A stretch of 64,000 nucleotides of DNA from Semisulcospira habei (lineage: Eukaryota > Mollusca > Gastropoda > Semisulcospiridae), in assembly GCA_036245525.1 (NCBI GenBank), contig BTPG01000006.1:92602609-92666608 (forward strand), read 5' to 3'. The number at the start of each line of letters is the position of its first letter. Within the stretch, counting starts at the first letter, position 1. Under the pieces are notes generated by a model. The model worked only from the letters and a program-made list of their open reading frames with translations, did not search any database and was not told the DNA's origin. The translations under genes were made by a program, and so were the position numbers. Below, piece by piece: positions 35,481-45,075 of the stretch.

Positions 35481-35744
35481 AACTACTGACATGTAGGCCG
35501 ACCCACACCCACGCTTCACGCCACCTCCCCTCTCGCTCCCGCCGAGTACAGGTAACTTTCCCTGCTGGCCGTAGTATGCCGTTTATATTGCGTAACTGCA
35601 TTTTTTCCATGTACATTTAGTTGTTCAGTATTTTTTTTTCTAAATTAATAAGTACTTTGTAATAGTTTTGCATGTTTTATGTACATTAAGTTAGTTATTG
35701 ATGACGGTCTTGTTAAAGTGATTTTTTAAAATAATGTATTATAG

Positions 35745-35810
35745 TGAACAGAGGACAGCCGTTTGGAAGAAAGGTATTTCAATGTCTAAAACGTTTCATC
35801 ATCATCAGTT
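35745..35810 (+). mobile_element. 3' end of a second CR1-like LINE copy
   Basis: AGAGGACAGCCGTTTGGAAG and AAAACGTTTCATCATCATC match the end of the LINE at 49395-49472 (AGGACAGTTTGGAAGATAGG ... AACGTTTCATCATCATC). It is a severely 5'-truncated copy. Confidence 0.6.
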
Positions 35811-35864
35811 TATAGACCAGACTTGACAAAAAGGAAGAGCAATGTCATAAGACGTAAGCAAGTG

Positions 35865-36035
35865 TATAGTAACCAATGTCAATAAACGCACCTGTCAGGC
35901 CGCCTGATACGTTTGCAGACCGACCGGCAGTGCGCCATTACTAGATAAACTCCGAGTGTGTCTTTCCGTGCTGAGGTGTTCACAGCAAAATATAATCATA
36001 ACCTAGTCCGTCATTGACCAACACAGTGTTTAAAG
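35865..36035. repeat. Duplicated segment, first copy
   Basis: TAACCAATGTCAATAAACGC ... TAAACTCCGAGTGTGTCTTT ... TGTTCACAGCAAAATATAAT; matches 36846-37004 in direct orientation with indels. Confidence 0.8.
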
Positions 36036-36359
36036 GTTAAAGGCCCATTACCGCCGTGACTGTTCAAAGATACACTTCTGTAGCAGATGCTTACTTGGCG
36101 GAACGCTACCTGAACTTGATACAAGTCTAGCTATGGCCGGGTTCAGTTTAGACACAGGCCGGGAATCCAGTTCAGCACACGTCGTCTTTATATCAAGTAA
36201 CCTGACAATGACTCCACTCCGTTCACACTCTAGAAATACAATGCTATCAGTGCCAGACACAGCTGAATATAGACTGACACGCGGCTAACGGCAGCGCAGA
36301 ATAAATAAGTGCGATTAGAGTGTGTTTTTGCTGCGTGTCCACACTGCTGTTAAAGTTTA

Positions 36360-36764
36360 TTAGCCCATATCATACTGAGGCTAACAAGCTTCAAATTTGT
36401 ACACTGCCATATGCAAGCTACATTATTATACTCACAAACCAGATAGGTGAGGCTAGCGCTGGCAGAAGTCATTGTATAACAAACCAAGGGGAATTACTCA
36501 GCGCTGGACAGAACAGTTAGATCCCCTGCAGGGCAGGGGATCTAACTGTTCTGTCCAGCGCTGAGTAATTCCCCTTGGTTTGTTATACATAAGCTACATT
36601 ATTGTACTTACAGATAAGGATAGAGACCAATACGCTTTAGTTCAAAAGGGTGGTGCCAGAATCAGCTTGGCGCCTAGAGACGCCAAGCTAATCTGGCACT
36701 ACCCTTGAACTATTTTAGTCAAACTTATTTCACACACTGGTGTATTCCGAATGATATGGTTTAA
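36360..36764 (-). mobile_element. piggyBac-like MITE, reverse orientation, with nested foldback
   Basis: Outer ends TTAGCCCATATCATACTGAG and GTATTCCGAATGATATGGTT (then TTAA 36761-36764). The core hairpin is at 36645-36722. The nested element at 36434-36594 separates two copies of the host-MITE sequence AAGCTACATTATT (36416 and 36592). Confidence 0.75.
36434..36594. mobile_element. Nested foldback of the 371-bp repeat family
   Basis: CAAACCAGATAGGTGAGGCT leads into a near-perfect palindrome at about 36478-36592, with CAGCGCTGGACAGAACAGTT in one arm and the complement in the other, centred near GATCCCCTGCAGGGCAGGGG. The sequence is that of the ends of the 371-bp repeat at 39.4-40.5 kb and 57 kb. 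Confidence 0.7.
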
Positions 36765-36845
36765 GTGTGTCGAGAAGCCAAAGCAAACAACTGTTGCTGA
36801 AATGTGCCTTCAGATTTATGCGTAGTGGTACTTGTGTCAGTGTCA

Positions 36846-37004
36846 GTGTAAAGTAACCAATGTCAACAAACGCGCCTGTCTGCTTGGAAACGTTTGCAGA
36901 CCGACAGTGCGCCATTATAAACTCCGAGTGTGTCTTTCCGTGTTGATGTGTTCACAGCAAAATATAATTATAATCTAATCCGTCGATAGACAAACACAGA
37001 GTTT
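36846..37004. repeat. Duplicated segment, second copy
   Basis: Direct copy of 35865-36035. The piggyBac-like MITE lies between the two copies. Confidence 0.8.
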
Positions 37005-38112
37005 AACTTACTAAGGTCCTACTGAAAGCCGGATCAGAAATATGGGCTGAGAGATCTAGTGAACAACAAAAGCAGGCCTCGTGAATGACCTGAAAGGTGC
37101 AAATCACAATCTGTAGGTTTTGTGTGTCGTATAAACGGAGAATAATCTGTCGGTTTTGTGGTAACCAGTCGCTATAAGATTTGTACATCGCGTGCAGAAA
37201 GAGGTGATTGTACATAGAGTGCCTAGAGTTCTGCCATCAAACAAACGCCCGTCTCTGTCTTGTCACCTGAAGGTAAGTGCCACTCTACAAGAGAAACTGT
37301 ACGGGCCTGTGGAGGCGCTACAGAAGACCACAGATTTCATTTTGAGAACCAAACTCCAAGTGTGACGGCGTTCGAGAAGAAGAAGAAGTGTACACTTTTC
37401 TGTATCCGTCACAAGGTCGATCTGTCCCTACATTTGGGATGTGACTTCTGACAACAAAGCACCAGTTGCGGGAGACTTGAAAGGTCGACCATGATAATTC
37501 AAGGGTAGCACCATGATCCTGTTTCGGTGGATATGAGTCAGCCTGACCTGTCACCTATTTTAATGTGTTTATATTTCAGGACAAATACAACTTGACACAA
37601 CTGACAAGCCCGCCCCACGACAAGGCGTTCTCGTTCGTTGTTCGGAGTCACTCGGCGTAAACGTAACCTCGCTAACTGAGTCAACGCATTACTCGACTTT
37701 GTGATTGGCCAGTGGCGTGTTTGGGGAAAAACGTTTCTTTTTCTCAGCGAGTACGTTGTCATTGTAACATGTGATAAGTTGCGTCTGCTTGTCACGTGTA
37801 AATTGGCTTGATTGGTAGCATGCGATAAGGAGACTCCCGTTACTTTGACAACGGGTGACCAGGGGGAAAAAGCGTATATAGACAGACCAATGAGAAAACG
37901 TTTAAATAGTCTGAAAGAAGACAAGACATACTGATGATATTACAGGCCTGGCCTTCGGTGATCTTTACCTTTCTTGTTTGTCAGTTTATTTATTTTTTTG
38001 TTTATTTTATTTATTTATTAGTTATTTGTTTGTTTGTTTGTTTGTGTCTTTATTTGTTTGTTTGTATGGTCAATGTTCCCGCCGCATTAAAATTTCTGAA
38101 TAGATACTGATC

Positions 38113-38957
38113 ATGGCCACATCATCCAAGACACCAGTTGAAGTTACTGACTGTCCGTCCTGCCAGTCCCTGTGTCTGAGTCCAACCATCTTGCCTTGCG
38201 GACACATCGTCTGTAGAAAATGTCTCCGCAAAATTGTGGACGCCAGGGGAAATAAACCTGCTTGTCCCTCGTGTGACCACAGTCTCGCTCTGACTAAAAG
38301 GCAGACAATCAGCGAGTTGGCGGAAGAGCTGGGCAAGGACCTCGTTCTGGAGGATCTGGTGACCCAACAACTGGCTCTTCGAGGTCAGATCTACTGCCTG
38401 GTGTGTCCCAACAAGGCGGCCACTACAGTGTGTCTGGACTGTGGGGAGTTCTACTGTGACGCGTGTTCCAGATCTCACAAGAAGATGGCCGCTACTAAGG
38501 ACCACATCCAGCAAGACCTGCCCCACACTCTGCTCAACGCACCACCAGCGGCCCGGCAACCACCCAAGCCCAAGGATGACGTCATTTCATGCACCTCAGA
38601 AGTCAGCATCCGCTACGACCATGACCCCCGGCCTCGGCAAAACAAGGACAAGGAGTTACTCAAACAAGAGGCCCGTCTGTGTCAGAAGGGGGCGTCACTT
38701 CTCAGGGACGCCGTCAGCGCTAGGCCAACATTGTTCAACTTCAGGGGGTGAAGAACAGGCTGGAGAATAAGCAGCAACTGCTTACATCATACACCGCGAG
38801 TCTTTACAGGCCCAATGACGTCATGATGGCTAATGCACACACCATGCTGTCTCGTGTTATGCGTGTTCGCGAAGAGTGCCGCCCGCCAACTGAGGCCGCC
38901 TTGACCAAACTGACGAAATACATCAACACGCTGATTGACAAGCCTGGAGTCTCATCA
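38113..38957 (+). CDS. TRIM-type RING/B-box protein, first exon, with a frameshift
   Basis: ATG at 38113 opens a 212-codon frame. Residues about 14-58 form a C3HC4 RING finger (CPSCQSLCLSPTILPCGHIV, CRKC, CPSC), the signature of E3 ubiquitin ligases. Residues about 96-135 form a B-box (YCLVCPNKAATTVCLDCGEF, CDACSRSH). The frame is lost near 38715-38745. The next frame, 38748-38957, continues with a probable coiled coil (VKNRLENKQQLLTSYTASLY, AALTKLTKYINTLIDK). The RING/B-box/coiled-coil order is that of TRIM proteins. TCATCAG followed by GTAACATT at 38957 looks like a splice donor, so a C-terminal domain may lie in later exons that I cannot find. The single frameshift means pseudogene, assembly error or a recent allele. 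TRIM genes are strongly expanded in molluscs, and the substrate is unknown. Confidence 0.8.
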
Positions 38958-39419
38958 GGTAACATTTAGACATGCACGCTCTGATTATATACTGACCGTA
39001 AATGTAAATTCTGCTGGTGCAAAGAAAATCAAATCCAAGTCAAGCACACAGCAGACGCCAAACGTGTGGACTATTACATGCACTTCACTTCGTGTCGTTA
39101 GTCTGTATGCTAGTTCCATCAGACTATTTATCTAGATTGTGCTAGTGTGTTTAAGAGCTGTACGTTGTTTTGCTGTATATTCTTGACAGTCACTGTCGTA
39201 CTTACAATAGCTTTATTCTATGTTTTAACCTCTCCTTGTTCGTGCGGCCACCGGTAGATCTACTGATTATAGTACCGGTGGCTGAATGGACACTAAGGGG
39301 GTTAACGTATTTACTCATACAACACACAAGTCATAAAGACTGCATTTCTGCAAAGAGCAGGCCTAGTTATAAATATTTTATAGGTGTACCTATTTAAGCC
39401 TAGTTGCACAGGCTCACCT

Positions 39420-40480
39420 CCATTCCTATCTTCTTACCGATGGACAACAGTTAGATCCCCTGCCCCCGCCTATCAGGCACCCAATCGCCAGCCCACAGAG
39501 AAATACGCAGGTATAGAATAAGACGATCATTTGCATCTTCAAATAAGATGCATCAGGTCTCTTATATAACCCATGTCTTTCTCCGGAACTTAGGAAGTAG
39601 GCAGGGGAAACATACATACACAAACACGAAGGTGCATTACTATATGTGGTCGGGTAAATACCCTGTATTCCCACAGTAGATGCACAGAACATTACACAAC
39701 AATGTAACGATACAAACTATTTGCCTCGAGTTATACTGAGATACTCACAAACCAGATAGGTGAGGCTAGCGCTGGCAGAATTGTACAACAAACCAAGGGG
39801 AATTACTCAGCGCTGGACAACAGTTAGATCCCCTGCCCCCGCCTATCAGGCACCCAATCGCCAGCCCACAGAGAAATACGCAGGTATAGAATAAGACGAT
39901 CATTTGCATCTTCAAATAAGATGCATCAGGTCTCTTATATAACCCATGTCTTTCTCCGGAACTTAGGAAGTAGGCAGGGGAAACATACATACACAAACAC
40001 GAAGGCCAACAAGGGGATTACGGTCTAACTGTTGTCCAGCGCTGAGTAATTCCCCTTGGTTTGTTGTACAATTCTGCCAGCGCTAGCCTCACCTATCTGG
40101 TTTGTGAGTATCTCAGTATAACTCGAGGCAAATTTGTATCGTTACATTGTTGTGTAATGTTCTGTGCATCTACTGTGGGAATACAGGGTATTTACCCGAC
40201 CACATATAGTAATGCACCTTCGTGTTTGTGTATGTATGTTTCCCCTGCCTACTTCCTAAGTTCCGGAGAAAGACATGGGTTATATAAGAGACCTGATGCA
40301 TCTTATTTGAAGATGCAAATGATCGTCTTATTCTATACCTGCGTATTTCTCTGTGGGCTGGCGATTGGGTGCCTGATAGGCGGGGGCAGGGGATCTAACT
40401 GTTGTCCAGCGCTGAGTAATTCCCCTTGGTTTGTTGTACAATTCTGCCAGCGCTAGCCTCACCTATCTGGTTTGTGAATA
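39420..40480. repeat. 371-bp repeat: two tandem copies facing an inverted copy
   Basis: Minus-oriented units start at 39443 and 39817 (374-bp spacing). A plus-oriented unit at 40023-40480 has its ~83-bp end sequence (AACTGTTGTCCAGCGCTGAG ... CTATCTGGTTTGTGA) at both sides (40026 and 40397, 371 bp apart). The arms meet at about 40011-40020. Each unit holds a TATA-like GGTTATATAAGAG. A diverged copy is at 56960-57337. The open frames in it are shadows of the repeat. Confidence 0.8.
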
Positions 40481-41780
40481 TGCAGATATCGTATATAGAG
40501 TATGTTGATTGTTTATTTTGACCATGACTCCAGTAATATAGACATTACTTATGCCTTTGGTTATTGAGTGCATATTTAGTGATAAATATTCTAGTCCCAT
40601 TTGCAACACGTTTTAATACCGACGACGGCCGCAGTGGGCCCGCGCACAGCCGTGCACTGTCTAACAGGTTAATATTATATTAAAAACAAATTCAGTACAA
40701 TATTGTACAACTTCATATGGTGCTGGCAAGTCACAAGATTAAAACCAGCCTAAATGATACACTTCCGGTTTTGTAGATTTCTGCATTTACATCATCTGTC
40801 GTTATTTCAATATACGGTAAATGCTTCTTTGTCGTCAAAATCATACAGGCTCACTTAAAAGCGTCATTGAAAAAATGTCCTGTACGAATATGACAGGAAA
40901 ACATCTCCATCGAGTACGGAAATTTGTTCCATTGGGATAAAATAAAAGCAGACCAAAAAAACCATGAAAAGATGAAAAGATGAATTTTCACCTTGCAGTG
41001 TTCCTGTAACGATATTTGATTGGTCAGAAATGCACCATTTGACGAGTTTCGTGTAAAATTATCTATGGGATTGCTTGGAGAGCAAGAAATGCAACAAAAG
41101 ACCATGAAAGTGCAACAATGTGTACGATGCGCCTGCAATGGAGCTGTTGGACGGTATGCTTGTTTCGCGCCACCGTGTATCCACATAACTAAAGCAATTT
41201 TCATGATTGCAAAATGGCCAGGAGACGATATATACCAAAGTTTTATTGAAATTGAAGCATCGGTTAATTTTTAACAAATTTTTTTAAAGTCACCAATGCA
41301 GAACGTTTGCCTCTCAGTATACGCCAGAAGTTTGTGACCTATAATAATGCAGTTTGGCCTTTATTTGTTGCTATACTATGATGATATAAAGGAGGACAAT
41401 ACTGAGCTGGACATTTGGGAGTTTTTCACTTTCCACATTTAGAGACTGTAAGGCTAATATACAAGAATTGTGATTGTGAAATTAATGATTTTCAATGAAT
41501 TATTATTATTAATTAATGATTTCCAAATGATGGAAATTTGAAGAAACTGACCTACAGTTCATTTGAAATAAGTGTTCATTGTTGAGTCCTCCTTCATGGC
41601 CGCTGACTCTTATTTCTCTATAGTAAAAAAAAAAAAGATGAAGTGAAGAAAAAAAAACCCAGCAAAATGAAATGAAATGAATTGTCAATATTTAGAACGG
41701 TTGACACTTGCTGTCTCAAAGATGTAAGTTTATTTTTACAAATGAATTCAGGTAATACCGTTTTATAGATGTGTACAATG

Positions 41781-41795
41781 TGTGTGTGCGTGCGT

Positions 41796-41843
<48 letters not shown>

Positions 41844-41902
41844 TGTGTATGTGTGTGTCTGTGATTGCGCGCGTGTGTGTATGTGTGTGTGTGTGTGTGT
41901 GT
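41781..41902. repeat. (TG)n microsatellites
   Basis: Two long TG runs separated by an interrupted segment. Confidence 0.95.
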
Positions 41903-41914
41903 TTTCAATTGTAA

Positions 41915-42004
41915 TTAACCCTTTGGCTGTCCTTCGTGGTTTTTGTCGCGATGATTTCGGAAGGAATCCGAAACAAAAAACCCTACCGACAGCCAAAAGG
42001 TTAA
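41915..42004. mobile_element. 88-bp palindromic TTAA MITE
   Basis: TTAACCCTTTGGCTGTCCTT ... GATGATTTCGGAAGGAATC ... ACAGCCAAAAGGTTAA, with TTAA at both ends. Confidence 0.65.
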
Positions 42005-42322
42005 TACCGAATTTTCATCGCTCAACTCATAACTGAACTGCGCAGCCTGTGCAGTGCAGACACTAGAAACACGCAGACGAAGAACACGTGACATGAACAG
42101 ACTCCTCTCCACAGTTACTGCAGACGGACACTGATGACACGTGTTATTGCAACTTAGTGCAACTGACGCACGGAGTTATCGTCTGCTCCACGGCCTCCTA
42201 ACCCACACTCTGTTCTTCACAGGCAAGCGGCCATCACTTGACAACTTGTACATATTGCAATGCCGGCCGCTAAACACCCAAGCACCTCGTCAGAAGAAAG
42301 GACATGGATGGAAAGCATACCA

Positions 42323-42387
42323 GCAAGAGGCGTAGATCTTCATGAGCCCCCGTGACTGCGGGGGTCATGAGGATCTATGCCTCTTGC
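42323..42387. repeat. GATCT/GAGCCCC hairpin
   Basis: GCAAGAGGCGTAGATCTTCA, CCCCCGTGACTGCGGGGG and the complement ending CTATGCCTCTTGC. Same type as 23490-23560 and 57773-57830. Confidence 0.65.
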
Positions 42388-42649
42388 AGATGTGTAACGG
42401 CCACAGAAGAAGTAACGCTAAAAGTTCTCCATAAGCCTCGGTAAGCTTGCTGATGGGAACAGCAATTCATGAACCAACTTGGCGATGTGTCTTTTGAAAG
42501 AATATGGTTGATGTGTATTTTCTGCAACCATAATCATGCAGCATTTTGTTTTGTTCCCTCTTCTTGGCATCATATAATTATGAGCAAGACAAGCAGGGTA
42601 CCCGTTTCCCTCCCACAGCCAATCTAAAATGCGGTCTTTACAACTGTGG

Positions 42650-42731
42650 TTAACTCTTTGATTCTCGGTAGCGGGTTTTATCGCAATGATTCACGCAGGA
42701 CTAAAAACGCTGCCGAGAAACAAAAGGCTAA
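42650..42731. mobile_element. 88-bp palindromic MITE, decayed copy
   Basis: TTAACTCTTTGATTCTCGGT ... AAAACGCTGCCGAGAAACAA. Confidence 0.5.
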
Positions 42732-42965
42732 GTGAGAGTACGAACATCGGGGGAGAGATGGACCATGATAACTCTAGTATAGTGCCTGCTTAGGTCGGTG
42801 CTTGTCTAGGCTGTCATAATGATCTTGTCTCCAGCAGTTGATGGTGAACCCGGCTACGGCGAAAATAAAAACTGACAAAATTGCAGGCAGACAAATAAAT
42901 ATCCATTTAAATACTACTTATGTGTTCTAGAGAATATTTCAGCTACATAAGCACCTGCCGTTCAG

Positions 42966-43048
42966 TGCTGAGATACGAAACTGCGAGTCAGCCCCGTCTA
43001 TGTTCTATGTAGTGAGCTGTACGCTACTGACTCGCAGTTTCGTAACTA
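42966..43048. repeat. Hairpin with spaced arms
   Basis: TACGAAACTGCGAGTCAG and its complement CTGACTCGCAGTTTCGTA, separated by about 45 bp. Confidence 0.7.
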
Positions 43049-43408
43049 TATCAATGCGCACTCGTCAGGCGACTGTCAGTATTAAGCTCTTTCATTTCCA
43101 GAATAAACTACGTGAGATGGATCAACACTGCAATGCTATTTAAGAGTAGTGCAAGAGGCGTACCTTCTTATCCCCCTGGGCTGCAACCCGAGCAGGTGGT
43201 CATGAGACTAGATCTACTGCTTCCAGTGGCGCCCAAATGTTCCTTCCGGAAATGCAGCATGCAGAACTTCCGGGTTAAGCGTAAAATGCTAACGGCAGGC
43301 TGATATGTTCTATGACGTGACAGATTTTATGTTTGTTTGTTTGTTGCATAACGACACGTGACTCGCGTGAGTTTTAACCCTTTCACTGCCAGCGTACTCT
43401 ATGTATTT

Positions 43409-43497
43409 TTAACCCTGTGACCGGTAGTGCATTTTGTCGAGGTGATTCCTGAAGGAATCACCTCGACAAAAAGCGCTACCCACAGCCAAAGGGTTAA
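43409..43497. mobile_element. 88-bp palindromic TTAA MITE, best-preserved copy
   Basis: TTAA at both ends. Arms CCCTGTGACCGGTAGTGCAT and GCGCTACCCACAGCCAAAGGG, with the perfect centre GTCGAGGTGATTCCTGAAGG and its complement. Confidence 0.75.
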
Positions 43498-43844
43498 ACG
43501 TGGCAGTCAGTACCATACACCCCGCCCCCTCCCCCTCCGCCATCATAGAAACATGGATATTCTGCGGGTAAAACACTTCAGCTCCCTGACCCTCCCCTGT
43601 ACCTCATGAGGTTCTTTGCCTCTGGCATTTGGATGGTGTTGGCATTTTCCGACAGTGAACTGAAATCACTAGCGGGTGGAGTCAGAGGTAGGCCTGTGCA
43701 GAGAGAAGCTCAAGTTCTGTCTACTTCAGCAGTACGCACCATGACTTTGGGCGGAGTACACGCTTAATCGCCGGTGTTATAGCTGACACCGACAGTCTGG
43801 AAAAGAGACACTGCTCAAAGTATCGATCTTCACACGTTTCCACA

Positions 43845-43847
<3 letters not shown>

Positions 43848-43936
<89 letters not shown>
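43848..43936. repeat. (CT)n microsatellite at the 5' edge of the CR1-like LINE
   Basis: An uninterrupted CT run. The LINE-coding frame starts immediately after it. Confidence 0.95.
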
Positions 43937-43941
<5 letters not shown>

Positions 43942-45062
43942 AAAACGAGACAAGACATTACTGAATATAAGAAGCAGCGAAACCATGTCAAATCTCTAGT
44001 TCGTAAAGCACAGAGGCAAAATGCAGAACAAGTTATTGCCGACGGCAAAGACATCCGTTCATTCTGGCAAGTAATAAACAATTTCACCAAAGGTAACAGT
44101 AAACGATCGCCTAATATTCCACCCGATCTTACTGCTGATGCGTTCAACGCTCACTTCATAATTGTTGCTCAAACTCTGGCGAAGTCAAATACACCTAACC
44201 CTGTAAACTACACTTGCTCTCATCAACTACGTCACCATAGTCAGCAGAGAGCCTGCGGCCCATTTTTTGTACCGCTTATGACTGTCCTAGATGTAGGCAA
44301 ATCTATTTCCAGTTTAAAGAACAAATCGTCTTGCGGTCCAGATGGTATTAATAGTCAAATTTTAAAACTATCTTTGCCCTACGTCGTCGAATCCCTGACC
44401 TTTATTTATAATTTATCGATCAGACATAACATTTTCCCCGACGAGCTAAAAAAAGCGAAGGTAATCCCGCTTCCTAAAAGCAAAGATTTATGCAACCTAA
44501 ACGAGTACAGACCTATTTCCATATTATCCTGTATTTCAAAACCGCTCGAGAAACATATCCATATTCATCTTCTAAACTTTCTGGAGCAAAACCATCTGAT
44601 AACTGCAGCACAATCAGGATTTCGACCTCTACATTCGTGCCAAACTGCCCTCAATCATTTAATTGATAAATGGCTCTCTGCCATAAATGACAGTAAAGAT
44701 CAGGTACAATCTTTCTTGACCTGAAAAAAGCTTTTCATCTTGTCAACCTACTAAAAAAACTACCATTCTATCACATTGACTCAAATACTGTCTCCTTTAT
44801 ATCGTCCTATCTCAGGGACAGAACGCAGAAAGTACTGCTAAATGGCAAATATTCCTCTGATGGTTTAGTAACTTGCGGTGTTCCACAGGGGTCTATTCTA
44901 GGGCCCTTATTATGTAATCTATTTATTAATGATCTGCCACTGTGCATATCTCATTTAGACGCAAACTGCGATCTGTTCGCAGATGACACGACCATACACA
45001 CATCTGATAAAGATATCGCAACCATTAATAACGTACTCCAACAAAGTCTTGAAGTAGCAGGC

Positions 45063-45075
45063 TGGTGCAGTGATA
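45063..45075. repeat. Target-site duplication of the RTE-type LINE, left
   Basis: TGGTGCAGTGATA, repeated at 48372-48384. Confidence 0.9.

Larger units (their letters stand above)
34189..38112. other. Non-coding region between DIRS copy 4 and the TRIM-type gene
   Basis: No recognisable coding sequence. Holds GGTCAAGGTCAAAGGTCAC near 34240, poly-C/poly-A (34681-34732), an (AAAT)n run (34771-34847), MITEs, a LINE 3' end, a foldback and a duplicated segment, listed separately. A degenerate core-hairpin arm lies at 37486-37512. A TATA-like GTATATAGAC at 37874 lies 240 bp before the TRIM-type start and could be its promoter. Confidence 0.5.
38970..43936. other. Non-coding region downstream of the TRIM-type exon
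   Basis: No recognisable protein outside repeat shadows. Contents: a small palindrome at 39246-39281 (GCCACCGGTA ... TACCGGTGGC), the 371-bp repeat array, (TG)n runs at 41781-41902, several palindromic MITEs and (CT)n at 43848-43936. The stretch 40490-41780 is A/T-rich with nothing I can name. Confidence 0.5.

Noticed and set aside
40270..40345. Hammerhead-ribozyme-like CTGATG with a hairpin and CAAA in the 371-bp repeat
   Set aside because: The core lacks the required A after CTGATG and has C instead of G before AAA. The 57-kb copy does not keep it either.
39420..40480. Open frames of 76-131 codons with identical hydrophobic proteins in the 371-bp repeat
   Set aside because: They are the same repeat read on whichever strand it lies. 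There is no start context, no homology I recognise, and the diverged copy at 57 kb does not keep the frame.
43721..44147. Minus-strand Arg/Glu repeat proteins
   Set aside because: Translations of the (CT)n microsatellite. The real coding strand after 43937 is plus.
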